Shown here: piece after piece, positions 8,694 to 18,887 of the stretch | Layout of the letters: every line of letters starts with the position of its first letter | Numbering within the stretch: the first letter of the stretch is position 1 | NCBI RefSeq assembly: GCF_021555155.1 | Contig: NZ_JAKGBU010000003.1 | Location: forward strand, 1-53,756 | Direction of reading: 5' to 3' | Length of the DNA: 53,756 nucleotides | From: Rhizobium alarense | GTDB taxonomy: Bacteria; Pseudomonadota; Alphaproteobacteria; Rhizobiales; Rhizobiaceae | Translations under genes and position numbers: made by a program | The notes under the pieces: model-generated | The model's input: the letters and a program-made list of their open reading frames with translations, nothing else | Databases searched by the model: none | Told to the model about the DNA's origin: nothing

Positions 8694-10693
8694 GCAATCC
8701 GGATCCGATCTCGGTGTTCCGCACCGAAGCGAACGAAATGCTGGAACTGATCGAGGCCGGACTCCTCGACCTGACGCGCAGCCTCGACGACCGGGATCAG
8801 ATCGATGCGGTCTTTCGCGGCCTGCACACGCTGAAGGGCTCCGGCGCGATGTTCGGCTTCGACGCGCTCGCGGCCTTCACCCATCATTGCGAGACGGCCT
8901 TCGACAGGGTGCGCAAGGGCGACGTGCCGGCGACGCAGGAACTCGTCGCGGCGGTGCTGGCCGCGCAGGACCACATGCGCGCGCTGCTCGAAAGGCCGAA
9001 CGGCGACCACGACGCGACGAGTGCGGCGCTGCTGGCAGACCTGCAGTGTGCCGTCAACGGCGGTGCGGCCCCGGCCGCGTCCGTCGCGCAGCCGGCGGCG
9101 CCCGCCGGGGCGGACGCGCCTGCCGGTCGCCGCACGTGGCGCATCCGGTTCAGCCTGCCGGCAAACGCCATGGCGAACGGCACCAATCCTCTCGGCCTTC
9201 TCGACGAAATGCGCGATCTCGGCGAATGCCGGATCGTCGCCGACAGCTCCAGGGTGCCCGATTTCCTGATGCTGGACCCGCGCGAGATCCATCTCGTCTG
9301 GGACGTGACGCTCACGACCGAGCGGCCGCGCGCCGACATCGAGGACGTCTTCATCTTCGTCATGGACGAGATGGCGCTCGAGATCACCGACCTCACCTCT
9401 GCGCGGCCGGCCATGCCGCCGGCGACGGTCGTCGCGGACGTGCCGGCCACGAACCCGGTTGTCGCCGAGCGCGAGCCGGCCCCGATCCAGGCCGCCAACG
9501 ACAGCAGGCAGAACAAGTCGGCCGAGAACGTCCGCGTGCCGGCGGAGCGGCTGGACGAGATGATGGATCGCGTCGGCGAGCTCGTCATCGCGCAGTCGCG
9601 CCTGACCCAGCTTGCGGGTGCTGCCGCCGATCTTGGCCTGCGCTCGGTGTCAGAGGAGATCGAGCGGCTCTCCGGCGAGCTGCGCGACACGATGATGGTG
9701 CTGCGCATGATGCCGGTCGCGAGCCTCTTCAGCCGCTTCCGCCGCCTGGTGCACGACCTGTCGCGGGAGACCGGCAAGGAGATCGAACTCGTCACCGAGG
9801 GCGAGGGCACCGAGGTGGACAAGACCGTCATCGACCGGCTGGCCGATCCGCTCGTCCATCTCGTGCGCAACGCCATCGACCACGGCCTGGAGCGCCCGGA
9901 AGAGCGCCTTGCCGCCGGCAAGCCCGCCAAGGGCCGGGTCATCCTCTCCGCCCGCCAGACCGGCGGCGAGGTGATCATCACCATCAAGGACGACGGCCGG
10001 GGCATCAGCCGGGAACGGGTGCGCGCCAAGGCGGAGGCCTCCGGCCTCATCCAGCCGGGCGCGACGCTCGTCGACCAGGAACTGCTCCAGCTCATCTTCC
10101 AGCCGGGCTTCTCGACCGCGCAGCAGGTGACGAACCTCTCCGGCCGCGGCGTCGGCATGGATGTCGTCAAGAAGACCGTCGAGGCGCTTCGCGGCGCGAT
10201 CGATATTTCGAGCCGTCCGGGCGAAGGATCGGAGGTAGCGCTTCGCATCCCGCTGACGCTCGCGATCATCGAGGGGCTTCTCGTCCGGGTCGGGCAGGGC
10301 TGCTACGTCATCCCGCTTCCCGCCGTCGAGGAGTGCCTGGAGCTGTCGCTCGAGGACGACCTGCGCTCGCGCGGCCGCAGCTTCATCTCGCTGCGCGAGA
10401 GCCTCGTGCCGTTCATCCGGCTTCGCGAGCTCTTCCGTACCGGGACGCAACCCGACCCGCACCAGAAGGTGGTCGTCATCTCGACCGGCGCGGAGCGCGT
10501 CGGGCTCGTCGTCGACCAGATCATCGGTGACCACCAGACGGTCATCAAGTCCATGTCCAAGCTGCATCACGACGTCGTCACCTTCTCCGGTGCGACGATC
10601 CTCGGCGACGGCAGCGTGGCGCTGATCCTCGACGTGACCCATCTGGTCGCGGTGGGACAGCAGCAGGAGGCGCAATTGCGGGCGGCAGGATGA
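8690..10693 (+). CDS. cheA: Chemotaxis sensor histidine kinase CheA
   Basis: This 667-residue kinase autophosphorylates and passes phosphate to CheY and CheB. Domains: HPt at about 1-105 with phospho-acceptor H46 (GLHTLKGSG); a middle domain at about 147-250, beginning RTWRIRFSLPANAMANG, in place of a classical P2; the P3 dimerisation helix pair at about 280-345; an HATPase with N-box HLVRNAIDHG (390-399), DDGRGI (434-439) and GRGVGMDVV (485-493); and a CheW-like domain from about 525 to the end. The start overlaps the cheY stop by four bases and its stop overlaps the cheW start by four, indicating tight translational coupling. Confidence 0.95.
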   Translation: MSNPDPISVFRTEANEMLELIEAGLLDLTRSLDDRDQIDAVFRGLHTLKGSGAMFGFDALAAFTHHCETAFDRVRKGDVPATQELVAAVLAAQDHMRALLERPNGDHDATSAALLADLQCAVNGGAAPAASVAQPAAPAGADAPAGRRTWRIRFSLPANAMANGTNPLGLLDEMRDLGECRIVADSSRVPDFLMLDPREIHLVWDVTLTTERPRADIEDVFIFVMDEMALEITDLTSARPAMPPATVVADVPATNPVVAEREPAPIQAANDSRQNKSAENVRVPAERLDEMMDRVGELVIAQSRLTQLAGAAADLGLRSVSEEIERLSGELRDTMMVLRMMPVASLFSRFRRLVHDLSRETGKEIELVTEGEGTEVDKTVIDRLADPLVHLVRNAIDHGLERPEERLAAGKPAKGRVILSARQTGGEVIITIKDDGRGISRERVRAKAEASGLIQPGATLVDQELLQLIFQPGFSTAQQVTNLSGRGVGMDVVKKTVEALRGAIDISSRPGEGSEVALRIPLTLAIIEGLLVRVGQGCYVIPLPAVEECLELSLEDDLRSRGRSFISLRESLVPFIRLRELFRTGTQPDPHQKVVVISTGAERVGLVVDQIIGDHQTVIKSMSKLHHDVVTFSGATILGDGSVALILDVTHLVAVGQQQEAQLRAAG

Positions 10694-11208
10694 ACGAGGC
10701 AGTACGGAAGCTCGACTATGAGACGCTTTGGCGCGGCGGGGAGGACCTGTCGGTCCTGACCTTCAACCTCAACGGCGAGACCTTCGCCATCGAGGCGACC
10801 GTCGTGCAGGAGATCCTCGATCTCCTGCCGGAGACGCACGTGCCGGGCAGCAAGCCCTTCGTGGCGAGCGTCATCAACTTCCGCGGCAAGGTCATCCCGC
10901 TGGCCGATATCCGCCTCGCCTTCGGCATGGAGGCGACGGAGACCACGATCGACAGCCGCATCGTCGTCATCGAGCTCGATCTCGACGACGAGGCGACGCT
11001 GATCGGCATCCGGACCGACAAGGTCTACGAAGTCACGACGCTCGCCAAAGCGGCGAGCGAAGCACCACCGAGCGTCGGCATGCGCTGGCGCGCGGACTAT
11101 ATCGACTGCCTCGTCAAGCGGGGCGGAGAGTTCATCATCGTGCCGAACCTGCAGGCGATCTTCTCGCTGCAGCGGGACCGCACGGCACCGGCCGGGGGGC
11201 CGAACTAG
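10690..11208 (+). CDS. cheW: CheW adaptor, first copy
   Basis: This is a 172-residue CheW-domain protein that couples receptors to CheA. It has the two-subdomain SH3-like beta fold, with INFRGKVIPLADIRLAFG as the central CheW motif. It is expressed from a four-base overlap with cheA. A second cheW lies 1.7 kb downstream after the receptor gene; the two are clearly diverged, so they may serve different receptors or array positions. Confidence 0.92.
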   Translation: MNEAVRKLDYETLWRGGEDLSVLTFNLNGETFAIEATVVQEILDLLPETHVPGSKPFVASVINFRGKVIPLADIRLAFGMEATETTIDSRIVVIELDLDDEATLIGIRTDKVYEVTTLAKAASEAPPSVGMRWRADYIDCLVKRGGEFIIVPNLQAIFSLQRDRTAPAGGPN

Positions 11209-11226
11209 GGGTTAAGGGGACCGACC

Positions 11227-12924
11227 ATGCGATTCACCATCAAGCTCAAACTATTCCTCGCCTTCGGATTCATGCTGGCCGTGCTGATCGGCACGGCGGG
11301 CTACGGCATTATGAGCCTCGGCAGCCTGAATACGACGCTCAGCGATGTGCTGAACGGCCCGGCCGAGCGGCTCAAGCTCGCGCAACAGCTCAGCAATCTG
11401 CAGCTTCAGCAGATCCGCCAGCAGAAGAACATGCTGTCTGCGGCCAATGCCGCCGAGAGCAATCGCTATATCGGCCTCAGCGACGACGCGCGCAAGAAGT
11501 TCGACGAAGCCTTCGAACAGGTGCTCGGCAAGGCCACGGAACAGGGCAAGGTGCTCTGGAACAAGCTGCAGGGCTTCACCACCGATTTCCGCCGGGACGA
11601 CGACCGCATTCGCGCGCTGGCGCTCGCCGGCGACATGGTGGCCGCGACGCGGGTTTCGACGGTCGACGCGCGCGCCGCGACCAACGAGATCGACCAGTTG
11701 CTCGGCGAGGTCGTGGAGCTCGAAGCGGGCCGTCTGGACGCCGCCGAGATGGACGCGGATGCGCAGTATCAGGCCACCCGCACGATCATGGTGTCGGTCG
11801 CCGCGATCGCCCTGCTGGTCGCCGTCAGCGTCGCCATGTGGATCGTCATCTCGATCAACCGCGGCCTCAACCGCGCGGTCGGCGTCGTGCAGAACGTCTC
11901 GGACGGCGACCTGACGCGCTTTGCCGAGGTCACCACGAAGGATGAGGTCGGCGACCTGCTCGGCCACGTCAACACGATGATCGAGCGGCTGCGCGGCGTC
12001 GTCGCCGACGCGCTGTCGGCCTCCGACAACGTCTCGTCGGGCAGCCAGGAGCTTTCCTCCAGCTCCGAGCAGCTATCGCAGGGCGCGACCGAACAGGCGT
12101 CCTCCGCTGAGGAAGCCTCGGCCTCGATGGAGGAGATGGCCTCCAACATCAAGCAGAACGCCGACAACGCCGCCCAGACGGAGAAGATCGCCCGCCAGTC
12201 GGCCAAGGACGCGGAAGCCTCCGGCCAGGCCGTCGGCCGCGCCGTCGGCGCGATGCGCACGATCGCCGAGAAAATCTCGATCGTCCAGGAGATCGCCCGC
12301 CAGACCGACCTGCTGGCGCTCAATGCCGCGGTCGAAGCGGCCCGCGCCGGCGAACACGGCAAGGGTTTCGCGGTCGTCGCCTCGGAAGTGCGCAAGCTCG
12401 CCGAACGCAGCCAGGCGGCTGCCGCCGAGATCAGCGCCCTGTCCGGCGAGACGGTCTCCGTCGCGACGGAAGCCGGCGAGATGCTGAACCGGCTTGTGCC
12501 GGACATCCGCAAGACGGCGGAACTGGTCTCCGAGATCTCGGCCGCCTGCCGCGAACAGGATATCGGCGCCTCGCAGATCAACGAGGCGATCCAGCAACTC
12601 GACAAGGTGACGCAGCAGAATGCCGGCTCGTCCGAGCAGATGTCCGCAACCTCCGAGGAACTCGCCGCCCAGGCCGAGGAACTGCAGGCCTCGATCGCCT
12701 TCTTCCGGGTCGACAGCGCCGCACGCCGGGAGCCGAACCACGCCGAGAAGCTGCGCACCACCGCAGCGAAGATGGCGGCGGCTCCGGCCAAGCGTCCCGC
12801 CGCCGCGCCGGTTCGCCGCGAGCAACCGGTGGCCTCCACGCCCGCGCGCGGCAGGGGTTTCTCCCTCGACATGTCGATGGGCGGCCCGGATGCCGACGAT
12901 GCGGATTTCCGCGAAAGCGCGTGA
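11227..12924 (+). CDS. Methyl-accepting chemotaxis protein with 4-helix-bundle sensor
   Basis: This is a 565-residue transmembrane chemoreceptor. TM1 is at about 7-29, followed by a helical periplasmic domain of about 150 residues of the 4HB_MCP type, then TM2 at about 183-206, a HAMP domain and a signalling domain with the canonical tip [20 protein letters not shown] continuing through [18 protein letters not shown]. Glu/Gln-rich helices provide methylation sites. The C-terminus lacks the CheR/CheB-tethering pentapeptide and instead ends in a Pro/Ala linker and an acidic tail. It lies 18 bases after cheW, so it is likely the cognate receptor of this CheA. The ligand cannot be predicted. Confidence 0.92.
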   Translation: MRFTIKLKLFLAFGFMLAVLIGTAGYGIMSLGSLNTTLSDVLNGPAERLKLAQQLSNLQLQQIRQQKNMLSAANAAESNRYIGLSDDARKKFDEAFEQVLGKATEQGKVLWNKLQGFTTDFRRDDDRIRALALAGDMVAATRVSTVDARAATNEIDQLLGEVVELEAGRLDAAEMDADAQYQATRTIMVSVAAIALLVAVSVAMWIVISINRGLNRAVGVVQNVSDGDLTRFAEVTTKDEVGDLLGHVNTMIERLRGVVADALSASDNVSSGSQELSSSSEQLSQGATEQASSAEEASASMEEMASNIKQNADNAAQTEKIARQSAKDAEASGQAVGRAVGAMRTIAEKISIVQEIARQTDLLALNAAVEAARAGEHGKGFAVVASEVRKLAERSQAAAAEISALSGETVSVATEAGEMLNRLVPDIRKTAELVSEISAACREQDIGASQINEAIQQLDKVTQQNAGSSEQMSATSEELAAQAEELQASIAFFRVDSAARREPNHAEKLRTTAAKMAAAPAKRPAAAPVRREQPVASTPARGRGFSLDMSMGGPDADDADFRESA

Positions 12925-12925
12925 C

Positions 12926-13420
12926 ATGGCCGGTCCTTCCTCTGAGTCCCAGTACGTCACCTTCAGTCTCGACAACGAGGTCTTCGCCGTGCCGGTCACG
13001 GTGGTGCGGGAGATCCTCGACCACGAGGACGCCTTCAAGATCCCGCACGGCCCGGAATACCTGCTCGGGTTGCGCGATGTGCGCGGGCAGGGCGTGCCGG
13101 TCATCGATCTCCGCCTGAGGCTCAGCATGTCGAAGACGGAGAAGACGCCGAACACCCGCGCGCTGGTGCTCGACGTGCCGATCGGCGACAGGATGCTGAC
13201 GCTCGGCCTCGTGGCCGACCGCGTCTTCGAGGTGACGCCCTTCCGCCACGACGAGATCGAGGGCGCGCCGGACATCGGCGTGCGCTGGCCGTCGGACTAC
13301 ATCGCCGGCGTTGTGCGCCGCAACGGTGCCTTCGTCGTCATCGTCGATCTCGCCCGCCTTTTTTCGGGCGCCGAGGTCGCGATGATGGGCACGGCCAACC
13401 GCCTCGCCGCGACGGCATAA
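12926..13420 (+). CDS. cheW: CheW adaptor, second copy
   Basis: This is a 164-residue CheW-domain protein with the motif LRDVRGQGVPVIDLRLRLS. The ATG at 12926 lies one base after the MCP stop codon, and translation from it gives the standard CheW N-terminus (SQYVTFSLDNEVFAVPV). It likely builds the receptor-CheA array together with the first CheW. Confidence 0.92.
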   Translation: MAGPSSESQYVTFSLDNEVFAVPVTVVREILDHEDAFKIPHGPEYLLGLRDVRGQGVPVIDLRLRLSMSKTEKTPNTRALVLDVPIGDRMLTLGLVADRVFEVTPFRHDEIEGAPDIGVRWPSDYIAGVVRRNGAFVVIVDLARLFSGAEVAMMGTANRLAATA

Positions 13421-13439
13421 GCGATCAACGGAGAAACGC

Positions 13440-14291
13440 GTGGGAGCTGCAGTGAGAATGCAGGCGTCGGAAGACCGGCTGAGCAACCGGAACTTCGATG
13501 CCCTGTCGCGCTACATCTACGACTACAGCGGCATCAAGATGCCGGCGACGAAACTGACGATGCTCGAGGGCCGGCTCCGGCGCCGGCTCCGGGCAACCGG
13601 CATCGCCAGCTTCGACGACTATTGCGACTTCCTGTTCAAACACGGCGGCATCGAGCGGGAGGCGATCCACCTGATCGACGCCGTGACGACCAACAAGACG
13701 GACTTCTTCCGCGAGCCGAAGCATTTCGACCACATGGTGCAGGCGGGGCTGCCCGAACTCGTCGCGGCCGGCCATCGCCGCATCCGGCTCTGGAGTTCCG
13801 CCTGCTCGATCGGCGCGGAGCCCTATACGATGGCGATGGTGATGCAGGAGTTCGCCGCGGCGCATTCGGGGCTCGACTATCGCATCCTCGCGACCGACCT
13901 GTCGACGGATGTGCTGCAGGCCGCGCGGCGCGGCATCTATCCGCGCACCGCCGTCGCGCCGGTGCCGGCGGACATGCGGGGGAAATATGTCATGGCGCCG
14001 CGCGACGCGGCCCGCGGCGAGGTGCGGATCGCGCCCCGCCTGCGCGCCAAGATCGGCTTCGCCCGCATGAACCTGATGGACGACGTCTACAAGGTCGGCG
14101 ATCCGATGCACATGATCTTCTGCCGCAACGTGCTGATCTATTTCGACAAGCCGACTCAGGCCAAGGTGCTCGCGCGGCTGTGCGACTGCCTGCATTCGGG
14201 CGGCTATCTTTACGTCGGCCATTCCGAGACGATCACCGGCATCGACCTGCCTGTGCGGCAGGTGGCCAATACGGTCTTCCGCAAGGTCTGA
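13440..14291 (+). CDS. cheR: Chemotaxis protein methyltransferase CheR
   Basis: This 283-residue enzyme methylates receptor glutamates using S-adenosylmethionine. It has the N-terminal helical CheR domain (about 15-75) with [10 protein letters not shown], then the SAM-binding Rossmann fold with [21 protein letters not shown] and FCRNVLIYF. The start is GTG at 13440 with GGAG six bases upstream; an ATG at 13458 is a weaker alternative. It is placed 19 bases after the second cheW and 8 before cheB. Confidence 0.94.
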   Translation: MGAAVRMQASEDRLSNRNFDALSRYIYDYSGIKMPATKLTMLEGRLRRRLRATGIASFDDYCDFLFKHGGIEREAIHLIDAVTTNKTDFFREPKHFDHMVQAGLPELVAAGHRRIRLWSSACSIGAEPYTMAMVMQEFAAAHSGLDYRILATDLSTDVLQAARRGIYPRTAVAPVPADMRGKYVMAPRDAARGEVRIAPRLRAKIGFARMNLMDDVYKVGDPMHMIFCRNVLIYFDKPTQAKVLARLCDCLHSGGYLYVGHSETITGIDLPVRQVANTVFRKV

Positions 14292-14299
14292 GAGGCTTG

Positions 14300-15382
14300 A
14301 TGGGCAAGAAGATCCGCGTGCTGATCATCGACGATTCGGCGAGCGTCCGTCAGGTCCTGACCCATGTGCTGGAGCAGGATCCCGACATCGAGGTGATGGG
14401 GGCTGCGTCCGATCCCTTCGTCGCGGCGCGCCGCATCCAGGAGGAGGTTCCCGACGTCATCACGCTCGACGTCGAGATGCCGCGCATGGACGGCATCACC
14501 TTCCTGCGCAAGATCATGGCGCAACGGCCGATCCCCGTCGTCATGTGCTCGTCGCTGACGGAGGAGGGGTCGGAAACCCTGCTCCAGGCGCTCGAGGCGG
14601 GGGCGGTCGATGTCGTGCTGAAGCCGAAGATCGGTGCGGCCGACCATCTCGCCGAATCGGGCATGCGCCTGCGCGAGGCGGTCAAGGGCGCCGCGGCCGC
14701 CCGACTCGGCCGGGCGCCGCGACCGCCGATCGCCATGGGCACGACCGCCAAGCTGACGGCGGATGCCGTGCTGCCGCCGCCGACCGGGCGGGCGATGGCG
14801 AAGACGACCGAAATGGTCGTCGGCGTCGGAGCCTCGACCGGCGGCACGGAGGCGCTGCGCGTCATGCTGGAGGCGCTGCCTGCCAATTCGCCCGGCATCG
14901 TCGTCGTGCAGCACATGCCGGAAAAATTCACCGCCGCCTTCGCCAAGCGGCTGAACAGCCTGTGCGAGGTCGAGGTGAAGGAGGCGCAGAACGGCGATCC
15001 CGTGCTGCGCGGCCACGTGCTGATCGCGCCGGGCGACCGCCACATGATGCTGGAGCGGCAGGGCGCGCGCTACCATGTGACGGTGCGCGACGGCCCGCTC
15101 GTCTCCCGTCACCGGCCCTCCGTCGACGTACTGTTCCGTTCCGCGGCACGGGCGGCCGGCGGCAACGCGATGGGCGTCATCATGACCGGCATGGGCGACG
15201 ACGGCGCGCTCGGCATGAACGAGATGCACCAGGCCGGCGCCTATACCGTCGCGCAGGACGAGGCGACATCCGTCGTCTTCGGCATGCCGAAGGAGGCGAT
15301 CAGCCACGGCGGCGTCGACAGGGTGGTGCCGCTCGAGCAGATCGCCCGGGAAATCCTTGCTGCCGACCGGCGGCGGCACTGA
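14300..15382 (+). CDS. cheB: CheB protein-glutamate methylesterase/deamidase
   Basis: This 360-residue enzyme removes receptor methyl groups when phosphorylated by CheA. It has an N-terminal receiver with D11, D12 and phospho-acceptor D57, a linker of about 50 residues, and a methylesterase domain with catalytic S179 (GASTGG), H205 (QHMP) and D301 (GMGDDG). All catalytic residues are present. It is the last che gene; 105 bases separate it from the ParA-like gene. Confidence 0.95.
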   Translation: MGKKIRVLIIDDSASVRQVLTHVLEQDPDIEVMGAASDPFVAARRIQEEVPDVITLDVEMPRMDGITFLRKIMAQRPIPVVMCSSLTEEGSETLLQALEAGAVDVVLKPKIGAADHLAESGMRLREAVKGAAAARLGRAPRPPIAMGTTAKLTADAVLPPPTGRAMAKTTEMVVGVGASTGGTEALRVMLEALPANSPGIVVVQHMPEKFTAAFAKRLNSLCEVEVKEAQNGDPVLRGHVLIAPGDRHMMLERQGARYHVTVRDGPLVSRHRPSVDVLFRSAARAAGGNAMGVIMTGMGDDGALGMNEMHQAGAYTVAQDEATSVVFGMPKEAISHGGVDRVVPLEQIAREILAADRRRH

Positions 15383-15487
15383 TCTTCATCTGCCATTAAC
15401 CATATTTGGCAAGGATGTAGAAAGGCGCCATGGGTCGGCGCGGAAGCGAGCGATGAGCGGCTCACGAACTCCCCGGAGACGATACGG

Positions 15488-16207
15488 ATGCCGGTCATCA
15501 CCTTCGCCAACACCAAGGGCGGCGCCGGAAAGACGACGGCGGTGCTGCTCGTCGCCTGCGAACTGTCGCGCATGGGCTTTTCCGTCGTCGTTCTCGACGC
15601 GGATCCGCAGCACTGGATTTCGCGGTGGTACGAGATGTCCGCGGCGGCCCGCCCGCAGACGCTTTCGGTCGTTTCCTACGTGACCACCGCCACCATCGAC
15701 CAGCATGTGCGCCAGGCGCGGGCGCGGGCCGATTTTGTCCTTGTCGACCTGCCCGGCGCGCGCAGTTCGCTGCTGGCGCAGACCATGGGCTATTCGGACT
15801 ATGTGCTGATCCCCGTCCAGGGCTCGGCGATGGACGCGCAGGGCGGCGCCCATGTCATCGAACTGCTGCAATATCTCGAAGAGCGGGCCGATATCCGCAT
15901 CCCGCATTCCGTCGTGCTGACCCGCGTCAACTCGATGGTGACGACGCGGGCGCTCCAGGCGGTCAAGGACCTGCTCTCTCAGCGTCGGGTGCATGTGCTC
16001 GATACGCCGATCATCGAGCGATCCGCCTACCGCGACGTCTTCGGCTCCGGCGACACGCTCTATTCGATGGACCCGCGCAGGGTCAGCAACCTGGACAGGG
16101 CGCAGGAGAATTCCCGGACGCTTGCCATGGAGGTGCTGCGGCGCGTCCTCGTGCTGCAGGGCCTTGCCGAGCGGGATGTCCTGGAGACGCTGAAACGCGT
16201 CGCCTGA
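15488..16207 (+). CDS. ParA/MinD-family ATPase, VirC1-like
   Basis: This 239-residue protein has the deviant Walker A motif KGGAGKTT (K10-T17, with the signature lysine), DADPQHWISRW, and DLPG as the Walker B region. The DAD-x-W arrangement and length resemble Agrobacterium VirC1 more than chromosomal ParA; no ParB gene is adjacent. GGAG stands 9 bases before the ATG. It follows cheB on the same strand. ParA proteins position chemoreceptor clusters in several bacteria (ParC in Vibrio, PpfA with a soluble receptor in Rhodobacter sphaeroides), so a role in placing this array is plausible. A separate partitioning role cannot be excluded. Confidence 0.75.
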   Translation: MPVITFANTKGGAGKTTAVLLVACELSRMGFSVVVLDADPQHWISRWYEMSAAARPQTLSVVSYVTTATIDQHVRQARARADFVLVDLPGARSSLLAQTMGYSDYVLIPVQGSAMDAQGGAHVIELLQYLEERADIRIPHSVVLTRVNSMVTTRALQAVKDLLSQRRVHVLDTPIIERSAYRDVFGSGDTLYSMDPRRVSNLDRAQENSRTLAMEVLRRVLVLQGLAERDVLETLKRVA

Positions 16208-16247
16208 GCCCGCCTGTCCGGATTTTCGCCACCCCCGTCCCTCCGAG

Positions 16248-16348
16248 GCATGTCGCGCAAAAGCGTGCGGCGGTTTTTCGATAGCGACAGGCACAAAATC
16301 AAAGAACTGAAGCGCGGCGCGAATCCGGGAGATCGCGATGCGCTTCAG
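16248..16348. repeat. Rhizobial-type intergenic repeat at che/moeA boundary
   Basis: The stretch beginning GCATGTCGCGCAAAAGCGTG and ending in a CTGAAGCGC (16307-16315) / GCGCTTCAG (16340-16348) hairpin looks like a sequence I recall as common between genes in Rhizobium-type genomes. The hairpin overlaps the moeA stop codon and lies between the convergent ParA-like and moeA genes, so it may terminate both. Family membership rests on memory. Confidence 0.45.
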
Positions 16349-17568
16349 GCCGACGGTTCCCGCAGCACGACGACCTCGCAGGGCGAGCCTGCCGAAAGCG
16401 CCGGCGCGTGTGGCCGGCGCAGGATGAGGCATTCCGATCGGGCGAAGGTCTTCATCATCGACGAATCCTGCTTGCCGAAGGGGGTGGCGAGAAGCGCACC
16501 GTCCGCGCCGCGCCGCAGCCGGGCGCGCAGATAGTCCTGCCGCTTGTCGTTTTCGGCGAGGTCCGTTTCCGTCACCGCGGTGGCGCGCCGGTCGATCGCC
16601 GGGAGCCGCGCCAGCGTTCGGATCAGCGGCTCCAGGAAAAGCAGGCTGCAGACGAGGCTTGAGACCGGGTTGCCGGGCAGGCCGAGCACCTGCATGGCGC
16701 CGAGCCGGCCGACCATCAGCGGCTTGCCCGGCCGCATGGCGATGCGCCAGAAGTCGAGCGCCATGCCGGCGCCGGTCAGCACCGGCTGCACGATGTCGTG
16801 GTCGCCGACCGAGGCGCCGCCGAGCGTCACCAGCACGTCGGCGCCGCAGGCCCGCGCCCAGTCGACCGCGTCGAGGATTGCCGCCGCATCGTCGCCGGCA
16901 ATGCCGAGGTCGAGCACCTCGGCACCCGCGTCGCGCGCAAGTGCGGCGATGCCGTAGCTGTTGGAGGCGACGATCTGCCCGTGGGCGGGCGTCTTGCCGG
17001 GTTCCACGAGCTCGTCGCCGGTGGCGAGGATCGCGACCTTCGGCCGGAGATAGACCGGCAGGTAGGGGTGGTTCATCGCCGCCGCGACGGTCAGCCGGCC
17101 GGCATCGAGCAGGTCGCCGGCCTTGAGAACCGCCTCGCCCTCGGCGAAATCCTGGCCGCGCGGGCGGATGTGGCGGCCGGCGGCCGGGGTGAAGGTCGCC
17201 CGGATCGTGGCGCCGTCGCCCGAAATTTCCGCATCCTCCTGCAGAAGCACGGTGTCCGCGCCCTCCGGCACCGGCGCGCCGGTGAAGATGCGGACCGTCT
17301 CGCCGGGGCCGACCGTGCCGCGGAAGGCATGGCCGGCGGCCGAGCGGCCGATCACCCGGAGCGCCGCACCCGCGGCGAGATCCGCGTGGCGCAGCGCATA
17401 GCCGTCCATGGCGGAGCTGTCGAAGGGCGGCTGGGTCAGCGTGGCGGTGATGTCGGCGGCAAGCACGCGGCCCTGCGCCTCGTGCAGGCCGACGAGCTCG
17501 CTGCGGGCCGGTGGCGCGGCCGCTGCCAGAAGGCGTTGCAGGGCGTCCTCGACCGGCAGCAGCGACAT
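16345..17568 (-). CDS. moeA: Molybdopterin molybdotransferase MoeA
   Basis: This 407-residue enzyme inserts molybdate into adenylylated molybdopterin, the last step of molybdenum cofactor assembly. Features include PPFDSSAMDGYA near residue 50, IFTGAPVPEGADTV, the MoCF-fold ATGDELVEPG, GGASVGDHD and LPGNPVSS. The C-terminal beta domain is complete. It is separated from moaC by only a few bases, within a minus-strand run trpD-trpC-moaC-moeA. Confidence 0.95.
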   Translation of the reverse strand: MSLLPVEDALQRLLAAAAPPARSELVGLHEAQGRVLAADITATLTQPPFDSSAMDGYALRHADLAAGAALRVIGRSAAGHAFRGTVGPGETVRIFTGAPVPEGADTVLLQEDAEISGDGATIRATFTPAAGRHIRPRGQDFAEGEAVLKAGDLLDAGRLTVAAAMNHPYLPVYLRPKVAILATGDELVEPGKTPAHGQIVASNSYGIAALARDAGAEVLDLGIAGDDAAAILDAVDWARACGADVLVTLGGASVGDHDIVQPVLTGAGMALDFWRIAMRPGKPLMVGRLGAMQVLGLPGNPVSSLVCSLLFLEPLIRTLARLPAIDRRATAVTETDLAENDKRQDYLRARLRRGADGALLATPFGKQDSSMMKTFARSECLILRRPHAPALSAGSPCEVVVLREPSA

Positions 17569-17571
17569 CGC

Positions 17572-18060
17572 TCAGCGCTCCCTGCGGCGGTAATCGCCGG
17601 AGCGGCCGCCGGATTTTTCGACGAGCCGGACGCCGCCGATTTCCATCTCGCGGTCGGCGGCCTTCGCCATGTCGTAGATCGTCAGGCAGGCGACGCTGAC
17701 CGCCGTCAGTGCCTCCATCTCGACGCCGGTGCGTCCGGTGAGCTTCGCCGTCGCCGTGACGCGCAGGCCGGGCAGGGCGGGGTCCTCGCCGATCTCGACG
17801 GAGACCCTGGTGAGCATCAGCGGATGGCAGAGCGGTATGAGATTGGCCGTCTGCTTGGCGGCCATGATGCCGGCGAGCCGCGCCGTGCCGATCACGTCGC
17901 CCTTCTTCGCATTGCCGGCAAGGATGAGGTCGAGCGTTGCCGGCGCCATGCGCACGTGGCCCTCGGCCGTGGCAACGCGCACCGTCTCGGCCTTGTCGCC
18001 GACATCGACCATATGGGCTTCGCCGGCCGCATCGATATGCGTGAGGCCGGCCGCCGTCAT
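17572..18060 (-). CDS. moaC: Cyclic pyranopterin monophosphate synthase MoaC
   Basis: This 162-residue enzyme converts the MoaA product into cyclic pyranopterin monophosphate. Family motifs are visible: [37 protein letters not shown] and [16 protein letters not shown]. The start overlaps the trpC stop by four bases, a conserved rhizobial coupling of tryptophan and molybdenum cofactor genes. Confidence 0.96.
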   Translation of the reverse strand: MTAAGLTHIDAAGEAHMVDVGDKAETVRVATAEGHVRMAPATLDLILAGNAKKGDVIGTARLAGIMAAKQTANLIPLCHPLMLTRVSVEIGEDPALPGLRVTATAKLTGRTGVEMEALTAVSVACLTIYDMAKAADREMEIGGVRLVEKSGGRSGDYRRRER

Positions 18061-18872
18061 TCGGCAGCCAGCATCGTGGCGGAGCCGGTGAGGAGCGCGC
18101 GGGTGGCGGCGGCGACGTCGTCCTGGCGCATCAGGCTCTCGCCGACGAGGAAGGTGGTGATGCCCGAAGCCTGCAGGCGCTTGCAGTCGGCATGCGTGAC
18201 GATGCCGCTCTCGCCGACCAGCAGCCTGTCGTCGGGCACCAGGCCGGCGAGCCGCTCGGAGACGGCGAGATCGACCTCGAAGCTGCGCAGGTTGCGGTTG
18301 TTGATGCCGAAGAGCTTCGTGCGGAGCTTCAGCGCCCGCTCCGTCTCGGCCTCGTCATGCACCTCGACCAGCACGTCCATGCCGAGCGCCAAGGCGGCGT
18401 CCTCGAGCGCCTTGGCATCGTCGTCGGAAAGCGACGCCATGATGAGGAGGATGCAGTCGGCTCCCCAGGCGCGGGCCTCCAGCACCTGGTAGCTGTCGAA
18501 GAGAAAATCCTTTCGCAGCGCCGGCAGCGCGCAGGCGGCGCGTGCGGCGGCCAGGAACGCCGGCGCGCCCTGGAAGCTCGGCCCGTCGGTGAGCACGGAG
18601 AGACAGGCGGCACCGCCCGCCTCGTAGGCCCTTGCAAGCGCCGGCGGATCGAAATCCGGCCGGATCAGTCCCTTCGACGGGCTCGCCTTCTTGATCTCGG
18701 CAATGAGGCCGAACTCCCCCTTCGCCTTCCGGTCGAGAAGGGCCGCGAGGAAGCCGCGCGGCGGCTCCCGGTCGCGGACGATCGCCCGCAGTTCGGCCGC
18801 CGGAACGCGCGCCTTGGCGGCGGCGATCTCCTCGCGCTTGTAGATCTCGATTTTCTTCAGGATGTCGGCCAT
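18057..18872 (-). CDS. trpC: Indole-3-glycerol phosphate synthase
   Basis: This 271-residue TIM-barrel enzyme performs the ring-closing step of tryptophan synthesis. Active-site segments are present: [39 protein letters not shown] and GESGI. It is not fused to TrpF. It lies 15 bases after trpD and overlaps moaC by four. Confidence 0.96.
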   Translation of the reverse strand: MADILKKIEIYKREEIAAAKARVPAAELRAIVRDREPPRGFLAALLDRKAKGEFGLIAEIKKASPSKGLIRPDFDPPALARAYEAGGAACLSVLTDGPSFQGAPAFLAAARAACALPALRKDFLFDSYQVLEARAWGADCILLIMASLSDDDAKALEDAALALGMDVLVEVHDEAETERALKLRTKLFGINNRNLRSFEVDLAVSERLAGLVPDDRLLVGESGIVTHADCKRLQASGITTFLVGESLMRQDDVAAATRALLTGSATMLAAE

Positions 18873-18887
18873 GGGTGAAGCCTACCT

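Noticed and set aside
16250-16534. Small plus-strand gene after the ParA-like gene
   Set aside because: It lies over the intergenic repeat and the moeA 3' end in another frame.
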